A stretch of 64,000 nt of DNA, taken from NCBI GenBank assembly GCA_022410635.1, contig JAJVDF010000493.1, positions 314,134-378,133 of the forward strand, in the 5' to 3' direction. The notes beneath the pieces were generated by a model. It worked only from the letters and a program-made list of their open reading frames with translations, was not told where the DNA came from and made no database searches. This DNA is from Tretioscincus oriximinensis. Its lineage: Eukaryota; Chordata; Lepidosauria; Squamata; Gymnophthalmidae. Every line of letters starts with the position of its first letter. The stretch's first letter is position 1. The translations under genes were made by a program, and so were the position numbers. Positions 10,440-23,296 of this stretch are shown here, one piece after another.

Positions 10440-13190
10440 CGGGGAAGGGCATATAATTGCCTTTATGCAAATGCCAGAAGCCTCCGAGCAAAAATAGGAG
10501 AGTTGGAATGCTTAGTGAATGACAATAATGTCGATATTATTTGCATAACTGAAAACTGGTGAACAGAAGAAAACCATTGGGATACAGTAATCCCAGGTTA
10601 CAAACTATATAGGAAAGGTAGGAAAGGGAGACCTGGTGGTGGTGTAGCCTTGTATGTTAAAGAAGAGATTGAACCCATCCACAGAAGCACAATGAATAAC
10701 ATTATCAGGCCAGAAAACAAGTCTAATATTGGGAGTATGCTACCAGCCTCCTAACCAAACACCTGAAAGCGAAACTCATTTGGAACATGAGATCACTGAA
10801 GCTTTAAAAAAGGGAAGCGTAGTAATAATGGGAGACTTCAACTATCCACATATTGATTGGGCAAACTCTTGTTCAACTCATGAAAAAGAAATAAAATTCT
10901 TAGACATGCTAACTGATTGCTTCCTAGAGCAGGTGGTTTTAGAACCAACCAGGGGCAAAGGAATCCTGTATTTGGTCCTAAGTAATGAAAAGGACCTGAT
11001 TCAACATGTAACTGTAACTGATCCCATAGGAAACAGTGACCACAATACAAGAACTTTCAACTTGAACGTGGATAGAAAATTGTCAAGCAGTTCTAACACA
11101 GAAACCTTCAACTTTCACAAAGGAAATTTTTCCAAAATGAGGAAAATGGTAAAAAGAAAATTAAAATGGAAAGTGAGAAAAGTCCAGTCCCTTCAAAAAG
11201 CATGGAAATTGTTTGCAAATACAATATTGGAAGCTGAAATAAAATGCATTCCCAAGTCAAGAAAGGGTTCCGCCAAGTCCAAGAAGACACTTGTATGGCT
11301 TACCTCTGAAGAGAAACTCATTTAAAAAGTGGAAGCCTTATCCTAGTGAGGATAACAGAAGGGAGCACAAACTGTGGCAAACCAAATGCAAGGTTGTAGT
11401 CAGGGATGCGAAGAAAAACTTTGAGGAGCACATTGCAAATAATATTAAAAGAAATAATAAGGACTTTTTCAAATACATCAGAAATAAAAATCCTACCAGG
11501 AAAGCAGTTGGACTGCTTGCAATGGACAAAAGGGCATGATCAAGGAGGATGTGGAGATTGCAGAGAGGTTAAATTAATTGTTTGCTTCAATTTTCATTGA
11601 AGAAGACAGAGGGAATTTACCTGCAACAGATTTAGTCTTCTCAGCAAGAACATCAGAGGAATTAAACTTGATAGAGATAACAAGGGAGGAGGTCCTTGCT
11701 AGCCTTAATAAGCTGAACATTAATAAATCCCCAGGGGCTGATGGCATTCACTCAAGAATTCTTAAAGAACTCAAATGTGAAATTGCTGAACTTCTAACCA
11801 AAATATTTAATCTTTCATTAAGATCAGGAATAGTACCAGTAGATTGGAAGGTAGCTAACGTAACACCAATCTTCAAAAAAGGATCCCGGGGTGATCCCGG
11901 AAATTATAGACCTGTCAGTTTAACATCAGTTCTGGGTAAAATGTTGGAAAACATAATTAAGGACAAAATTACTAAACACATGGAGAAGCACGCATTGCTG
12001 AATGAAACTCAGCATGGCTTCTGCAAAGGTAAATCATGCCTTACTAACTTGCTAGAATTCTTTGAGAGTGTTAACAAACATGTAGATAAAGGGGATCTAG
12101 TTGATATTGTCTATCTAGATTTTCAGAAGGCTTTTGATAAAGTCCCTCATCAAAGGCTCTTAAAAAAGCTCCGTACTCATGGTATAAGAGGACAGACTTT
12201 GTCCTGGATTGAAAACTGGCTAAAAGATAGAAAACAGAGGGTAGTAATAAAAGTACAGTTCTCTGAGTGGAAAGAGGTAAGAAGTGGGGNACCCCAGGGA
12301 TCTGTACTGGGACCTTTGCTTTTCAGTATATTTATAAATGATCTGGATGCCGACGTAAATAGTGAAGTAGCCAAGTTTGCTGACGACACTAAACTGTTCA
12401 GGGTAGTGAAAACTTAAAATGATTGTAAGGCACTAAAGAGTGATCTATTGAAATTGGGTGAATGGGCATCAAAGTGCCAAATGCACTTCAATTTAAGCAA
12501 GTGCAAGGTCATGCACATTGGGGCAAAGAACTCCAACTACTTCTATCACCTGATGGGAACCAAGCTTTCTGTGACCGAGCAAGAAAAGGATCTTGGTGTG
12601 TTGGTGGACAATTCAATGAAAATGTCAACCCAGTGTGCAGCAGCTGCAAAAAAGGCAAATTCCATGTTGGGGATAATTAGGAAAGGAATCGAAAATAAGT
12701 CAGCAAATGTTGTGTTGCCTCTTTATAAATCTGTGGTGAGGCCACATTTGGAATACTGTGTTCAATTCTGGTCACCACATCTCAAGAGGGATATTTTGGA
12801 ACTGGAGAAGGTGCAGAAAAGGGCAACAAATATGATCAAGGGTCTGGAGCACGTCCCTTACGAAGCAAGGCTGCAACGTCTGGGCCTCTTCAGCCTTGAA
12901 AGGAGACGTTTGAGAGGTGATCTGATTGAAGTATACAAAATCATGCATAGGATGGACAGGGTGAATAGAGAAAAATGTTTTCTCTATCACACAACACAAG
13001 GACCAGAGGGCACTCCTTAAAACTGTTGGGTAGAAAAGTAAGAACTGACAAAGGAAAGTATTTCTTCACCCAGAGGGTCATCGGCCTGTGGAATTTACTT
13101 CCTGAAGAGGTAGTGGTAGCTAACAGCTTGGATAGTTTCAAGACAGGAGTAGACAGGTTTATGGACACCAAGGGTATAAATGGGTACTAG
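10440..13190 (+). pseudogene. CR1 ORF2 remnant (EN-RT)
   Basis: The endonuclease begins near 10450 (YANARSLRAKIGELE) and has a TGA after ITENW at about 10559. After a frame change, GDFNYPHIDW and later GNSDHN give the catalytic Asp/His of an APE-type endonuclease. The reverse transcriptase runs from about 11578 with PGADGIHSRIL, VYLDFQKAFDKVPH and FADDTKLF (catalytic DD, near 12376). A TAA at about 12415 splits the frame, and the C-terminal part shifts again near 12975. At least five lesions are visible. Confidence 0.88.
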
Positions 13191-13269
13191 GATGGATGTC
13201 TGGATGCTGCCTCCGGGATGGAACATATAAAAACGTTTATTTCTTCCAGATTTCTTAATTACCTAAAGA

Positions 13270-13848
13270 TAGGGTTGCCATATTCTGGCAACCCAAAACC
13301 GGGACGGGGGTGGGGTGGGGTGCGCGCGCGCATGCGCACATACGGACGCTTGTAGCGAGACAGGCAAAACCTCTTCTGCCTGTCTCACCACAAGCGTCCG
13401 TGCGCGCGCACACACACGTACCTGCTCTTTTGCTAGAGGTGGGGTTTCGCCCTGCTCTGGCAAGCGGGCCACCACCTCGCCTGCAGCAGCGGAGCAAAAA
13501 CGACTGCGTTTGTGACAGGAGAACAAAGCTGCCCTCCTGTCACAAACCCAGGCNTTTCTCCTCTTCTAGAGGCGAGTTGGCGGTGAGTACAGGGCNAAAC
13601 CCCGCCTCCAGCCAAGGAGCAGCTACNGCGCGCTCCGAGGGTCCTCCCAGGACTCCGGAAAGCGTGCCACGCGCTGCAGCCGTCAGCTCTGATGGCTGCT
13701 TTTCCTTTAAAATCCCGCCTTTTTACATTCCCTGACGCAGCATCGGGGAATGTCAAAAGCCGGGATTTTGCCTTAAAACCCGGAGGGGACTATATTTTAG
13801 TCCCAAAACCGGGTTTGTCCCGGTTTACCGGGACGTATGGCAACCCTA
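13270..13848. mobile_element. hAT MITE family A, copy 1 (579 bp)
   Basis: Ends are TAGGGTTGCC and GGCAACCCTA, flanked by an exact 8-bp duplication CCTAAAGA at 13262-13269 and 13849-13856. The interior is GC-rich with GCGC/CACA stretches and an inverted pair containing ACGGACGCTTGT. No transposase is seen. The 8-bp duplication and TIR are typical of the hAT superfamily. A second copy lies at 37016 in the opposite orientation. Confidence 0.9.
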
Positions 13849-14064
13849 CCTAAAGAGCAAATCTTTGTTGTTTAAATCTCTCTTGATCTTTTTCTTGGTC
13901 CTAAACTTTACTTATCCCTCTCCTCCATTACCCATCCTTTGATCTTTGGGTGATTGCTTTGGGAGACAGCATCAAATTTACAGCCCCCAGCTAAGATTTG
14001 TTGCTAATAATATTAATTAATTGTAAGGCACGTATAATTGGTCATAATTGGTCTTTCTTAATAG

Positions 14065-14208
14065 GTTCTTGAATATTTATTGTGGGCCTGTATATGTATG
14101 GAGTCATCAGTTCCGCTTCTAGCTGTCCACTATTTGACATGGAGAGCAACTCTGTATGCTGCTGTTTGCCAGTGTTACTATGACAGTGGTTCTGGTGTTC
14201 ATGCCGAG
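14065..14208 (+). CDS. CFAP54: CFAP54 exon 5 of window
   Basis: Acceptor TTCTTAATAG, donor GAG/GTAGTA; 48 codons, phase 0 to 0. The peptide includes LEYLLWACICMESSVPLLAV and YLTWRATLYAAVCQCYYDSG, the most recognisable block of CFAP54 in the window. Confidence 0.93.
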
Positions 14209-15255
14209 GTAGTATTTTGATATAATCTTATATAATATTTATTTAAAATATATATTTTAATGTAAGTAAAAAATAGGATGCTTGATGGCTTATCTCTATA
14301 GAAAGTACACGCAGAGCTGGATTTAGTTTGTATTTTGCCCATGGGCTGTAACTTACTGACTGACTGACTAATTTTACTCCCTCTCTTCCCTCAGCTACTT
14401 TGAGTTTTATAATAACAAAATCAATACAAATATTAGTATCTTCTTAGTACTACGGATACCTATATTTTGTCTAAATATGGCCCTGAGTGCACCTACTACT
14501 TTTAGCACATTTTCCCAGTTTCCGTTCCAATATTGTGAATGGAGGATTTTGTTGGAAATAATTTTAGAATACAACTAACCCATTCTCCACATGATTAATT
14601 CTACTGATAGCTACATTTTGTTACTATATAATAATACATTGCTACTAGTTTTAACTTCAGAACACCCAAGAACTCAATTGTGTTATGTCTCCTTGTATTT
14701 AATCAAAATCTGCCCTGTACTAGTTTCCTTCTTGCTATGTGTTCAGTTCTCTTGTCAATATGATTTCAAACTTAATTTTGCTTACTTAATTTAGCAGCCT
14801 GGATCAGAATTTTAGTAGTACAATCATTTAGTTCTGGCCAGATTAGAGGAACATGAAGAATTTTGTTAATGAGCTGTTATTGAAATACCTATGTTGTCGT
14901 GATAAGGACAATTTGATAGAGAAGTAATCCATAGCGAAGAAGCTTCTCTTCACCAGCCACTGTTAGTGAACTGAATATCTGGATCCAGGTATTCCTGTGG
15001 TTGGCTATAGTTTACCCATTAAACTTTTACTAGCCTACATCCATTTCTTTGTTTTTTATTGGGAGTTTACAGTGGGCTTACGAATACTGAATGCAGCCAT
15101 AAACTGGCATCCTGGTTAGAGTTTGCAAAGATAATTCTGTATTGCCATTTTTTCTTCATCCCATTTGTATTANTAGTAAGAACATATGACAATGTCAACG
15201 TATTTACTCTGACTTTACGTACATGTACTATGTATTCTTTATTCTTTTATTGTAG
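14209..15255. other. Intron between exons 5 and 6
   Basis: AT-rich sequence without a recognised repeat, apart from a short ACTG run near 14355-14370. Confidence 0.5.
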
Positions 15256-15369
15256 ATTTTTGCCCGGCGGAGTTTAGTTAAAATTGATGAACTCAAACAG
15301 ATTGAAATAATGAGTTCATCAGCAACAAGTTTGGAAACAAAGAAAAAATTCAAAGAAGCAGCTGTAAAG
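15256..15369 (+). CDS. CFAP54: CFAP54 exon 6 of window
   Basis: Acceptor TATTGTAG, donor AAG/GTATAA; 38 codons, phase 0 to 0. Peptide starts IFARRSLVKIDELKQIEIM and continues into a charged helix ending KFKEAAVK. Confidence 0.92.
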
Positions 15370-15460
15370 GTATAAACATTTTTAGGGATTGTTGAATTTA
15401 AATTGTATATCTAAATAGTAAAAAAAGGGACACGTAATTTATGCTGTTCTTTTGGATCAG

Positions 15461-15562
15461 ATGGCGACAATGATCTTCAAAAGATCAGCATTTGAACCCA
15501 GAAGAAGACCGAAAGGTGTTTTCAGACCAAGAATGAGGGTTAATCTGAAAGAAGCACAGCAT
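15461..15562 (+). CDS. CFAP54: CFAP54 exon 7 of window
   Basis: Acceptor TTTGGATCAG, donor CAT/GTAAGT; 34 codons, phase 0 to 0. The basic peptide has RRRPKGVFRPRMRVNLKEAQ. Only 91 bases of intron separate it from exon 6. Confidence 0.92.
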
Positions 15563-16764
15563 GTAAGTTACAGGCATATTTCCAACTTGCCCAGGAGTCT
15601 ATGAAATGTTTTGATGGTTGTCACCTTTGAAACTTACAAATTTAATACTTGTACATTTTAAAACCAGTTTTAGCTGGATTAGTCTGGATCACAATTTCTA
15701 ACAAGGGTTCTAATTGTGCCTTGGAGATTAACAGGAAAAAACCCTGATAGTGAACAAGTGTCTAGAGAATAAACTATATGTAGCAATCTGTTCGCATAAA
15801 TAGCAATAAAAATGCAGATCGGTATGATGGCGAGGTGTCAAATTTGGTATAATGACAGTCATTTAAAATTTATGTTTTGAAAAGAGGTATAAAACAGTCA
15901 GAATGTTTTAATGTAAAGTAATGCCAGCTAGGAACCAGAAAGATAAAAAGATTGTATAAGAGAGCCCTCATGAGACTGAAGTGTGGGTTGGTATTATAAA
16001 ATGTTTAGTAGGTCAGGAAATCATTATCTCTGTTTAGCCCCTATTAATGGGCTATTACTATGCTGCTGCTTTTTTTTCAATTCTTCCTCTCTAGTTTCTG
16101 TTCAGGAATTGCTGTCCTGANATCCAAGAAGAAATGCCCTGGAAAACTGAAATGTTTGCAGCAGATTTTTCCATCCTGACTGTGTAGAATAGCAAACCTA
16201 GTCTGCTCTTAGATCTGAAAAAAGCCATTTTATGTCCAGATTGTGTGGACTCATTAGCACACTGGGTATAGGAACATTCTTGTTACTGTTTTAAAAGTGG
16301 TGGTGTTTTGGTCTTGTATCTGGATATTGGATGCCCCATTCACACCTAGTTGGGATTGTGAGAGAGGATGACACTTATGCAGCACCAGGAGTAGGCCAAA
16401 GTAGAGGCGGGCTCCAGCACAAGAAATACCCCATTTGCACTGTTCCTGGACCTTTCCCAATAGTGCAAGTAAACCAGTGTTAGCTGTTACACTGTCCATA
16501 GTAAGTAAGTCTTTGGAATGGGCATGAAATCTCAGAGGATGTTCCAGGAAGCTGATATAAACTAGAAAACCACTATAATTGCAGTTAATATGGCTCCTAT
16601 GCTTTTAAAAATAATGATTAGATGTGATAAGCTCAGGTAACATGAGTTGAATCTTTATATGAAACTACAACAGTTGTGAGCAAAATAATTTAAATTATGA
16701 AAATTCTAGTGGGAGCTGTTTTTTTTATTACATTTTACGTTAAATGTTTTTTGCCTTCATTTAG
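15563..16764. other. Intron between exons 7 and 8
   Basis: No exon or repeat recognised. A pyrimidine-rich acceptor precedes exon 8. Confidence 0.5.
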
Positions 16765-16963
16765 ATNCCTTGGCCTCGTACGATAACAGAAAGATTGATG
16801 ATGGAAATGTTTGATTGCAATGCATCTCATTTTTTTGCCATATTAGAAGCTCTGTTTGATAGGAACAGGCGGACATTAATCCCTAGTCCTCCTAACCCTG
16901 ATGAACCTGAAGTTCATGATGTTGTTTCAGAGCTCTTTTTTGCAGGTGTGGATCTCCTTGAAG
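16765..16963 (+). CDS. CFAP54: CFAP54 exon 8 of window
   Basis: Acceptor TTCATTTAG, donor GAAG/GTAACT; 66 codons plus one base. The peptide has PWPRTITERLMMEMFDCNAS and later VHDVVSELFFAGVDLLE. An N at 16767 falls at the third position of the first codon (ATN, isoleucine or methionine) and does not disturb the frame. Confidence 0.93.
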
Positions 16964-18645
16964 GTAACTAGATAAATGTGGATTTGGTTTATGTTTTGAT
17001 TATAAATACCTAATTTGTTGTAAGCCTTCTATTCTCATTTTTCAAAGAAGCAGATGTTCGTTCACTGAATATCCAAGCACTGGTGATTATGCTTTGACAA
17101 ATGTTTTAAATGTGCTTTAAATGTGAAATGAAGTGTTACAGTATGTCAGTGGTAGCGTTCCTGGAAATGGACAAAGGGGTATTTCAAATGTGTATTTCAG
17201 TGGAGTATTTCAGTCCCTCGTGAAGACTTCTGCATTTTAAAAAAATATATAAGCAGCTTCTTACTATACTTCTATGCACAAATGTGAGGGTGCTAATACA
17301 AAAGAGAAAAAGAGGGAAACACACAGTAATATAAAGTTATAATACACAAGAGAGCAGTAACAAATAGAGAGGATAATAATAATAATATCATCATCATCAT
17401 CATCATCATAAAATTATTTATAGTGCTTTTTTCTTGGCCTCGCAAAGGGACCTATGCAATTAATATAACATACAACAATTTCTTTTGACCATTAAATTAG
17501 TTTCCTGAATGATATAACTACAGCTTACTCCAGGTCTCTCTATTGAATTGATCCAGTACCACTTCTTGCCCCATATATCACCATGTTTAATATTATTTAA
17601 GAATATATTAAGGGCTCCCTAATTTCCATCTTTTGATGTTTTCATCCAATATTCTCGGTGTTGGTCCAACCAAAAAAAGGTCAAGTTCTTTATTGAAAAA
17701 TATACAACATTGTATTTTTGAAATGAAAATAAACACCCAGTTAAAATACTTTAATTAGACTTTCTTTCTGTTTAGGAGTTTTTAAATTGACACTAANGTC
17801 TATTTTATTCTTTGACTCCTCCTCACAGTTCCATTATAATTGATAGTTTTCTTTGAACTCTGATGTTTGCCTTTATATCATTACATAATAAAAAGATTAC
17901 AGTACTTTCGAATCCTACAGGCAAACAAAATGGGAAAAGCCCAAACCCCATCTTTATCTGATCTTGTTTGCTGACCAAATGTTGTTTAATTCACTTTTGA
18001 TGAGCAAGTTTCTGCCTCTTGTGTTCTCTTTTCCTAGCATGATGAAGTGAATTTTATCCATAGCAAAACAACATTCTGTTGTTTCTTGTCTAGTAAACAT
18101 TTTGATTCAACAGTCTCTTTTACCATGGCTAATAAAACACCTATGGAGAAATATAAGCACAATGAAATACTTTTCATTTATATCCATCCATAAGTCATCT
18201 CATTGGAAAAATAAAACACTGTGAAAATATCTGGGGTGGAGCTGAGTGAATAAATAGTACTATCCCTGTTTCCCTTTGGAACCATGAGAATGATAAGCTA
18301 TTTGTAAATTGCTTTGAACAACTCTTGAATTCAGCATTCGTGTGGAAGTACTGGGGAATGAAAATGCTAAAGATTTCTATCAATGTGTCTGATCCACAGG
18401 AGCAATTTCTGACATGATTTGGGCTGTTGCAAATGATATTCCATCATAGCAGCATTCCTTCAGGACTTTAGGATAGTTTATGGTTTGGATTTCATTCCCC
18501 TTCTTCTGGAGGAACTGCTTGGTGCTTCTATCTAAAAATCACCTCTTTGAGTTGCAACCTAAGAAAACAATTTGTGAAAGACTGAAAGTAAAGTTTTATA
18601 AATTGTCCAAATAGTGTACAATCTAACGAGTTGATTTTATTAAAG
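16964..18645. other. Intron between exons 8 and 9
   Basis: Contains a (CAT)n/(TCA)n microsatellite at about 17388-17410. The remainder is AT-rich and I recognise no element in it. Confidence 0.55.
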
Positions 18646-18735
18646 GTGGTGGTGTGAATATGCAAGGCAGCATATTTTATGATACTTCTTGTGCTATAAC
18701 TGAAAAAACGACACTTATGCAGCAGATCCTTGCAG
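18646..18735 (+). CDS. CFAP54: CFAP54 exon 9 of window
   Basis: Acceptor TTTATTAAAG, donor GCAG/GTAAAT; 90 nt, phase 1 to 1. Peptide begins GGVNMQGSIFYDTSCAITEK and ends TLMQQILA. It is less conserved than its neighbours; it is accepted because phases on both sides fit. Confidence 0.82.
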
Positions 18736-19299
18736 GTAAATTCAAAGGTTATATTTTGAGAACAATTAGATCACATTCAGTTAGAATTCATTAGACAATG
18801 TAAAATAATATGTTATTGGATCAAGACATGGGACAGCGTTCGAATTCCCACTTGGTGATGAAATTCAATTTGATAATCCTGAACCAGTCATTGCCTCTTA
18901 GACTACTCATATAGATGCTATGAAGATAAAACGAGGGGGTTAAAAACGTTTAACAATTTTTGGGGGAAATATGGAGAACAAATTCATAAATAAGCAAGNT
19001 TCATTGTTAAAACATAATACTTAGTGGTTCAAATTTTCTGCGTCAAAGGAGTATTTATAAGCATTTTCTATTCTCATAGTCTTTTCATGTTTCTTTCTGC
19101 CATTACCTTTTCAACTGAGCTTTTTAAATTCCATTGTAAAGTAGGAAAATATTAATAGAAACTGCCTATTTGTTGCTTTGTGTGGACTTAGAAGCAATCC
19201 AGTTTAAATTTGCAGGATTTTTTAAAAAGTAGTGTTCTCAACGTTGTAATCCAAGGTAATTGTAGCAATGAATAAGGAATACAAGTACTGGACTAATAA

Positions 19300-19540
19300 A
19301 AATAGAGTAGATTTATATTAGATATCAGAAAAAAACTTTCTAACTGTCAGGGGTGATAAACCAGTGGAACAGTTTGTCACAGGAGTGAGTGAGTTAGTCT
19401 TTGCTGGAAGTCTTTAAGCAGAGACTGGACAATCACCTGTCTGGGATAGTTTAATGAATCCAGCATTGAGTAGGGGATTGGACTCGATGGCCCTGGATGT
19501 ACCTTCCAACTCTATAATTCTATGATTATATGATTNTATA
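19300..19540 (+). mobile_element. CR1 LINE 3' end fragment
   Basis: The segment includes GGACTCGATGGCCCTGGATG, CCTTCCAACTCTATAATTC and ends in ATTCTATGATTATATGATT, the octamer-like repeat at the 3' end of CR1. Upstream bases read as the end of a CR1 ORF2 product (KPVEQFVTGVSE). Confidence 0.75.
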
Positions 19541-20966
19541 TACTCATAGTTTGAAGTAATGGAAATCAACTTTTTAAAGGTGGAGACAAAAATACAAGAC
19601 CAATGAATAGAAAACTATATTGTTAATTTGGACTTGGTTTCCAAGGAATAGTGAGAAGTGGCCAGAAAATATCAAAGCAAATAAAAGGCTCTCCTGGTAA
19701 TCAGCTACCCAGTATCTTATGGATAATAATTTAAACAGAAGAAACAACCTACATAAAGACAAAACACAAAATAAATACATGGGAGAGCCAAACTGAAAAG
19801 CCCTATTAGAATAGACATTCCCAAAGGCAAGAAAAATATTACATTCTCAGCTGGGAAAAAAATCTGAAAAGTACCAAAGACCCCATAAAGGCAGAAATAG
19901 CAACCACCAAAAAATGCTAGCCTCCAATGTTTCTCCCCAAATAATTCTACCATACGTTCAAGAAATGATAGGCTGCAAGACTCTGTGGTCAAATAATGTT
20001 TCCTGTGCACGAAACAAATCCAGCAAGACAATCGATTTCTTCCTTTCTCCCTAGTCTTATGCAAATGTATCTAGAGACCCCCTCCAAGCATCCAGAGGGT
20101 CCTAATTTTCCTTATCCTTGGGAATCTCCTTGCAGGAGGACGTTGGAAAATGAATCTCTTGACTACAATGAAAAAGGGTATCAATCTTGGAACTAAAACA
20201 TGGGTCCAACCTCAGAATTACCAAAGAGGAAGCAGGAAAGGGACTAAAAAAAAAAGTCAGTAGCTCAGAAATTCACTTAGCAGAAATTGCCATGACCAAA
20301 AAGGCCATTAGGTCCACAAATGGTTGATCAATAATTGTCAGGTGCAGACCGCAAGAAAGGAATTTATGGACTATGGGAGGGAATTTTGTTCTTTCCCCAG
20401 CTNGAAAATATTTGACCATATTGTCCTCCATCATATGAGACACCCAAAAAAANCCTTAGAATTGCTTAAAGAGCAAAAATCTATCTGTGTAAAGTATCAG
20501 AACTAAGATTCTTAGTCAGTCCTTGTTGAAGAAAACTTATAATTTAATACAGTGATGGCTATGAAAGCCTTTCAGGTGTCATGGCCAACTTCTCACCCAG
20601 TGAAAATTTTGGAAGAGGAAGATCCTGATAGGCTTGAAAAGCTTGCCATAAACACCCTATCTAAGGTCGTATTTTATGTATCTGACCTTCGGTGCAGACA
20701 ATTATTTTACTCTTCCCCTTCACAGAACCTCCCCTGCCTAGCAGACATGTTGAATGGAAGTGTGCTCATATCTCCTATGATTTGCTGTCAGAACTGCAGA
20801 GTCCTTGGTGGATGCTGCTATTTATAATTAGAAAGAGACATTCACCAATTAGAATCGGCTTTTAGGAGGGGATTTTCCCCCCTAGTATCACACACTGAGA
20901 ATGTCCCCTGCCTCCCTTACTTGCCAAAGAGTTTTGTTATACCTTAGTATTTTTTTACCATTACAG
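19541..20966. other. Intron between exons 9 and 10
   Basis: Contains moderately long open frames on both strands, but none with motifs I recognise. Two N bases at about 20403 and 20453. Treated as non-coding. Confidence 0.45.
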
Positions 20967-21079
20967 GGAAGAATGGAATTTCTGTAGATGCTGCNTTAAG
21001 ATTTATGAAACTGGCTTTCAGCTATGAGGATTGGGAGACATTTGACCATACAGCTATAGTGTTTTTCTCTTTTCTTCAG
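20967..21079 (+). CDS. CFAP54: CFAP54 exon 10 of window
   Basis: Acceptor TACCATTACAG, donor CAG/GTAATT; 113 nt, phase 1 to 0. Peptide GKNGISVDAALRFMKLAFSY then EDWETFDHTAIVFFSFLQ. An N at 20995 is the third base of a GCN alanine codon. Confidence 0.9.
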
Positions 21080-21173
21080 GTAATTCAGTTTTTTAATAAT
21101 AGTAGTTTTATTGATTTTATAAATTATAGTCTATATAGAAGAAGTAAGAATTTTTAACTTTTATGCTTGTTAG

Positions 21174-21345
21174 AGTCACAAAGGCACAGATTGGACAAAT
21201 GTTTCTGCAGAACTGAAGCTTCTTCTAGCAATGCAGCCTTTGGTTTCAACAAGAAAACCAAGGCATGGATTGAACCTTCAAGGGAATAACATCAAGGAAG
21301 CAACTATAATTCGTAGTCCAGGAAGAAAATCAATTGCATTTCAAG
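21174..21345 (+). CDS. CFAP54: CFAP54 exon 11 of window
   Basis: Acceptor TTGTTAG, donor CAAG/GTATGT; 57 codons plus one base. Contains ELKLLLAMQPLVSTRKPRHG and a polar, probably disordered tail ending SPGRKSIAFQ. Separated from exon 10 by 94 bases. Confidence 0.9.
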
Positions 21346-22303
21346 GTATGTGAAAGTTAATTTCAGCTATTAAGTGATTAATGTTTGGGTCAGGATGCTT
21401 TAATATATCTTAAAGGGGAGTTAAAAAATTACACGCATTTTTCTAAGCAGAATTGCTTTTTAGAATTCTGCAAATTGTGATTAATACGGCAGAATAATAA
21501 AGATTTGTACCAGTATAACTGAAAGGTGATAATTCAGTAACAGAACTTAGTAAAACATTTTAGATTCAGCTCCCAGCGTCCTTTCCAAATTCTTCTGAAT
21601 TGTGTACAGCAAAGTGTCAGTAGCAGAGCTAGGCTTCCGGGGGGCCCAGGGCAGAAGACTGAAGGGCCCCCTCCTATTTGGAGGGGCCTCCAAGCGGGAG
21701 GGACCCCCTCCCGTGCCACAAGCAGTTCCTGATGATCACTGATTAATGCCTGTTGGCACGTGTGGGACGTAATCAAAATGGAAGATTTGCTGCGCATTGC
21801 TAAACCTTTAAAACATGAGGAAGAAACCAGGGCAGGTGGGAGGGCTCAGCATCAGCACAGGGCCCTTGTAATAGTCAGAACTCCAGGGCTCCAGGATGGG
21901 ACCCTGATTGTGCCGCTCTGGAAATGTCTGTGCAATGTGTCCATTTCAGATAGCAACNAAATATCTAGAGTTCCTACCATTATACAGTTTTCAGATAAAG
22001 TTACTGGTGTGTGTATCAGTCATTCTCAGGAGCTCTTCTTGCTGCTATGTACTGTAGCTGCATGAAGATAGGTATCATGCTGAAAAAGTTGCTGTCTTCA
22101 AAATTCAATCCTCAGTTTCAAAGAAAGAATGGGATGAGATTCAAACCATGTGGACTTCCCACATATTGTCCCCCGGGAGGGAGGAAATGCTTCTGCTTTG
22201 AAACTTACTATGTGGGTCCTTATTCTTAATTAATGATGAATATTGAAATGTTTAAATTACTTTAGTGAGATTGACTATATTTTTTCTTCAAAACAAATCT
22301 CAG
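21346..22303. other. Intron between exons 11 and 12
   Basis: A GC-richer block at about 21625-21930 (GGGGGGCCCAGGGC) looks like the interior of a DNA transposon, but I could not find its ends. The rest is unremarkable. Confidence 0.4.
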
Positions 22304-22389
22304 CTGTAGAAGCACAAACAGCAAAAGCTGAAGATGATGTTTTTCTGTTGGCAAAGATTGTTTATTCCTGTATCTGTGCATCTGAGAAG
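22304..22389 (+). CDS. CFAP54: CFAP54 exon 12 of window
   Basis: Acceptor AAATCTCAG, donor AAG/GTAAAT; 86 nt, phase 1 to 0. Peptide AVEAQTAKAEDDVFLLAKIV ending YSCICASEK. Confidence 0.87.
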
Positions 22390-23159
22390 GTAAATTCAAA
22401 GGTGATCAGTATTAACAATACCAAAACTATTTTTAGTGCTTGTCTAGGTTTGTGAAAAGTAAATTCTGCTTTAACATCTGAGGTGCTCAATGTTTTAGGG
22501 CAGATAGTTTTCTTAAAATGCATGAGTGTCAGTAGCTACATGTTCATGCCTTGGAGTTGAATTAAAAGGAAATAAATCTAGATTAGCTTTGTAAATAAAA
22601 TTAATGGAAAGATAATTCCTCAGAAACTAGTATTTTGAAGAAAAAAAGGAATCATAATAAGAAGAACAAAATAGTCCCAGTTCTACCTTTCTTGAGAACT
22701 AGAGAATGCTTTTTTCTTGGTCTCCAAAATTGCAGGCCTGGTGGTCATTTTCCACATATGACTTGGTTCCATAAGCCACAGGAGCCACCTCGGGTATCTT
22801 TCTAGTGGTGGGGTGGTTCAATATTGACAGAAATTACTTTAAAATTGTCTGTTGTTGGCATAGTCCCCAGTGTAGTTTTTACACCAGAGAATGTTCCAAC
22901 TGCTGTAAGTTTGTAACTTGTGCCTTTCTCAACAGGCTATATCTCCCATGGACTACTGTAATGAGCAGAGGCATGCTCTTTGGAAGTAATTAGCATGATC
23001 TATAGACACATAATATGGCTCTGTAAGGGTTTAACAAGAATTGTTGATGTTATTGATTTTATTATTCTTTTTCCAACTAAAGGTTCCATCTGAGGTTCAA
23101 GTGATCTTTAAATGCCATTTGATTTTTCTAGAATATAGATTGTTAAGGCAAAAACTGTT

Positions 23160-23296
23160 CTTATTCTGTTCCAGAAGTTGGTCTAAGGGGCCTGTTGACC
23201 ACATGTTATCTCAGGCTAGTAGATCTCAGGATCTATGCTAGCCCAGAATGCAAGTGGATAACAGGCCCCTTAGTTCACTTTCTGGAATAGAATAAG
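23160..23296. repeat. Foldback element, 37-bp arms
   Basis: Arms 23160-23196 and 23260-23296 are near-perfect reverse complements around CTAAGGGGCCTGTT / AACAGGCCCCTTAG. The middle is also partly self-complementary (GGCTAG...CTAGCC). Typical of a MITE or foldback. No clear target duplication was found. Confidence 0.75.

Larger units (their letters stand above)
9400..13258 (+). mobile_element. Near full-length CR1 LINE, inactive
   Basis: ORF1 (zinc-finger and SGNH esterase) and ORF2 (endonuclease, reverse transcriptase, C-terminal domain) follow one another in the order of CR1-clade elements. Multiple stops and frameshifts interrupt both. The usual CR1 3' terminus seen elsewhere in the window is absent, so the 3' end is probably lost. 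A hAT element begins 12 bases after the last CR1-like sequence. It occupies the intron between exons 4 and 5 in the same orientation as CFAP54. Confidence 0.88.

Noticed and set aside
13310..13735. Arginine/histidine-rich open frames in both family A hAT copies
   Set aside because: They follow from GCGCAC repeats and are open on both strands; no transposase motif.
19574..20196. Overlapping frames on both strands as genes
   Set aside because: No known motif and no match to CFAP54; low-complexity intron.
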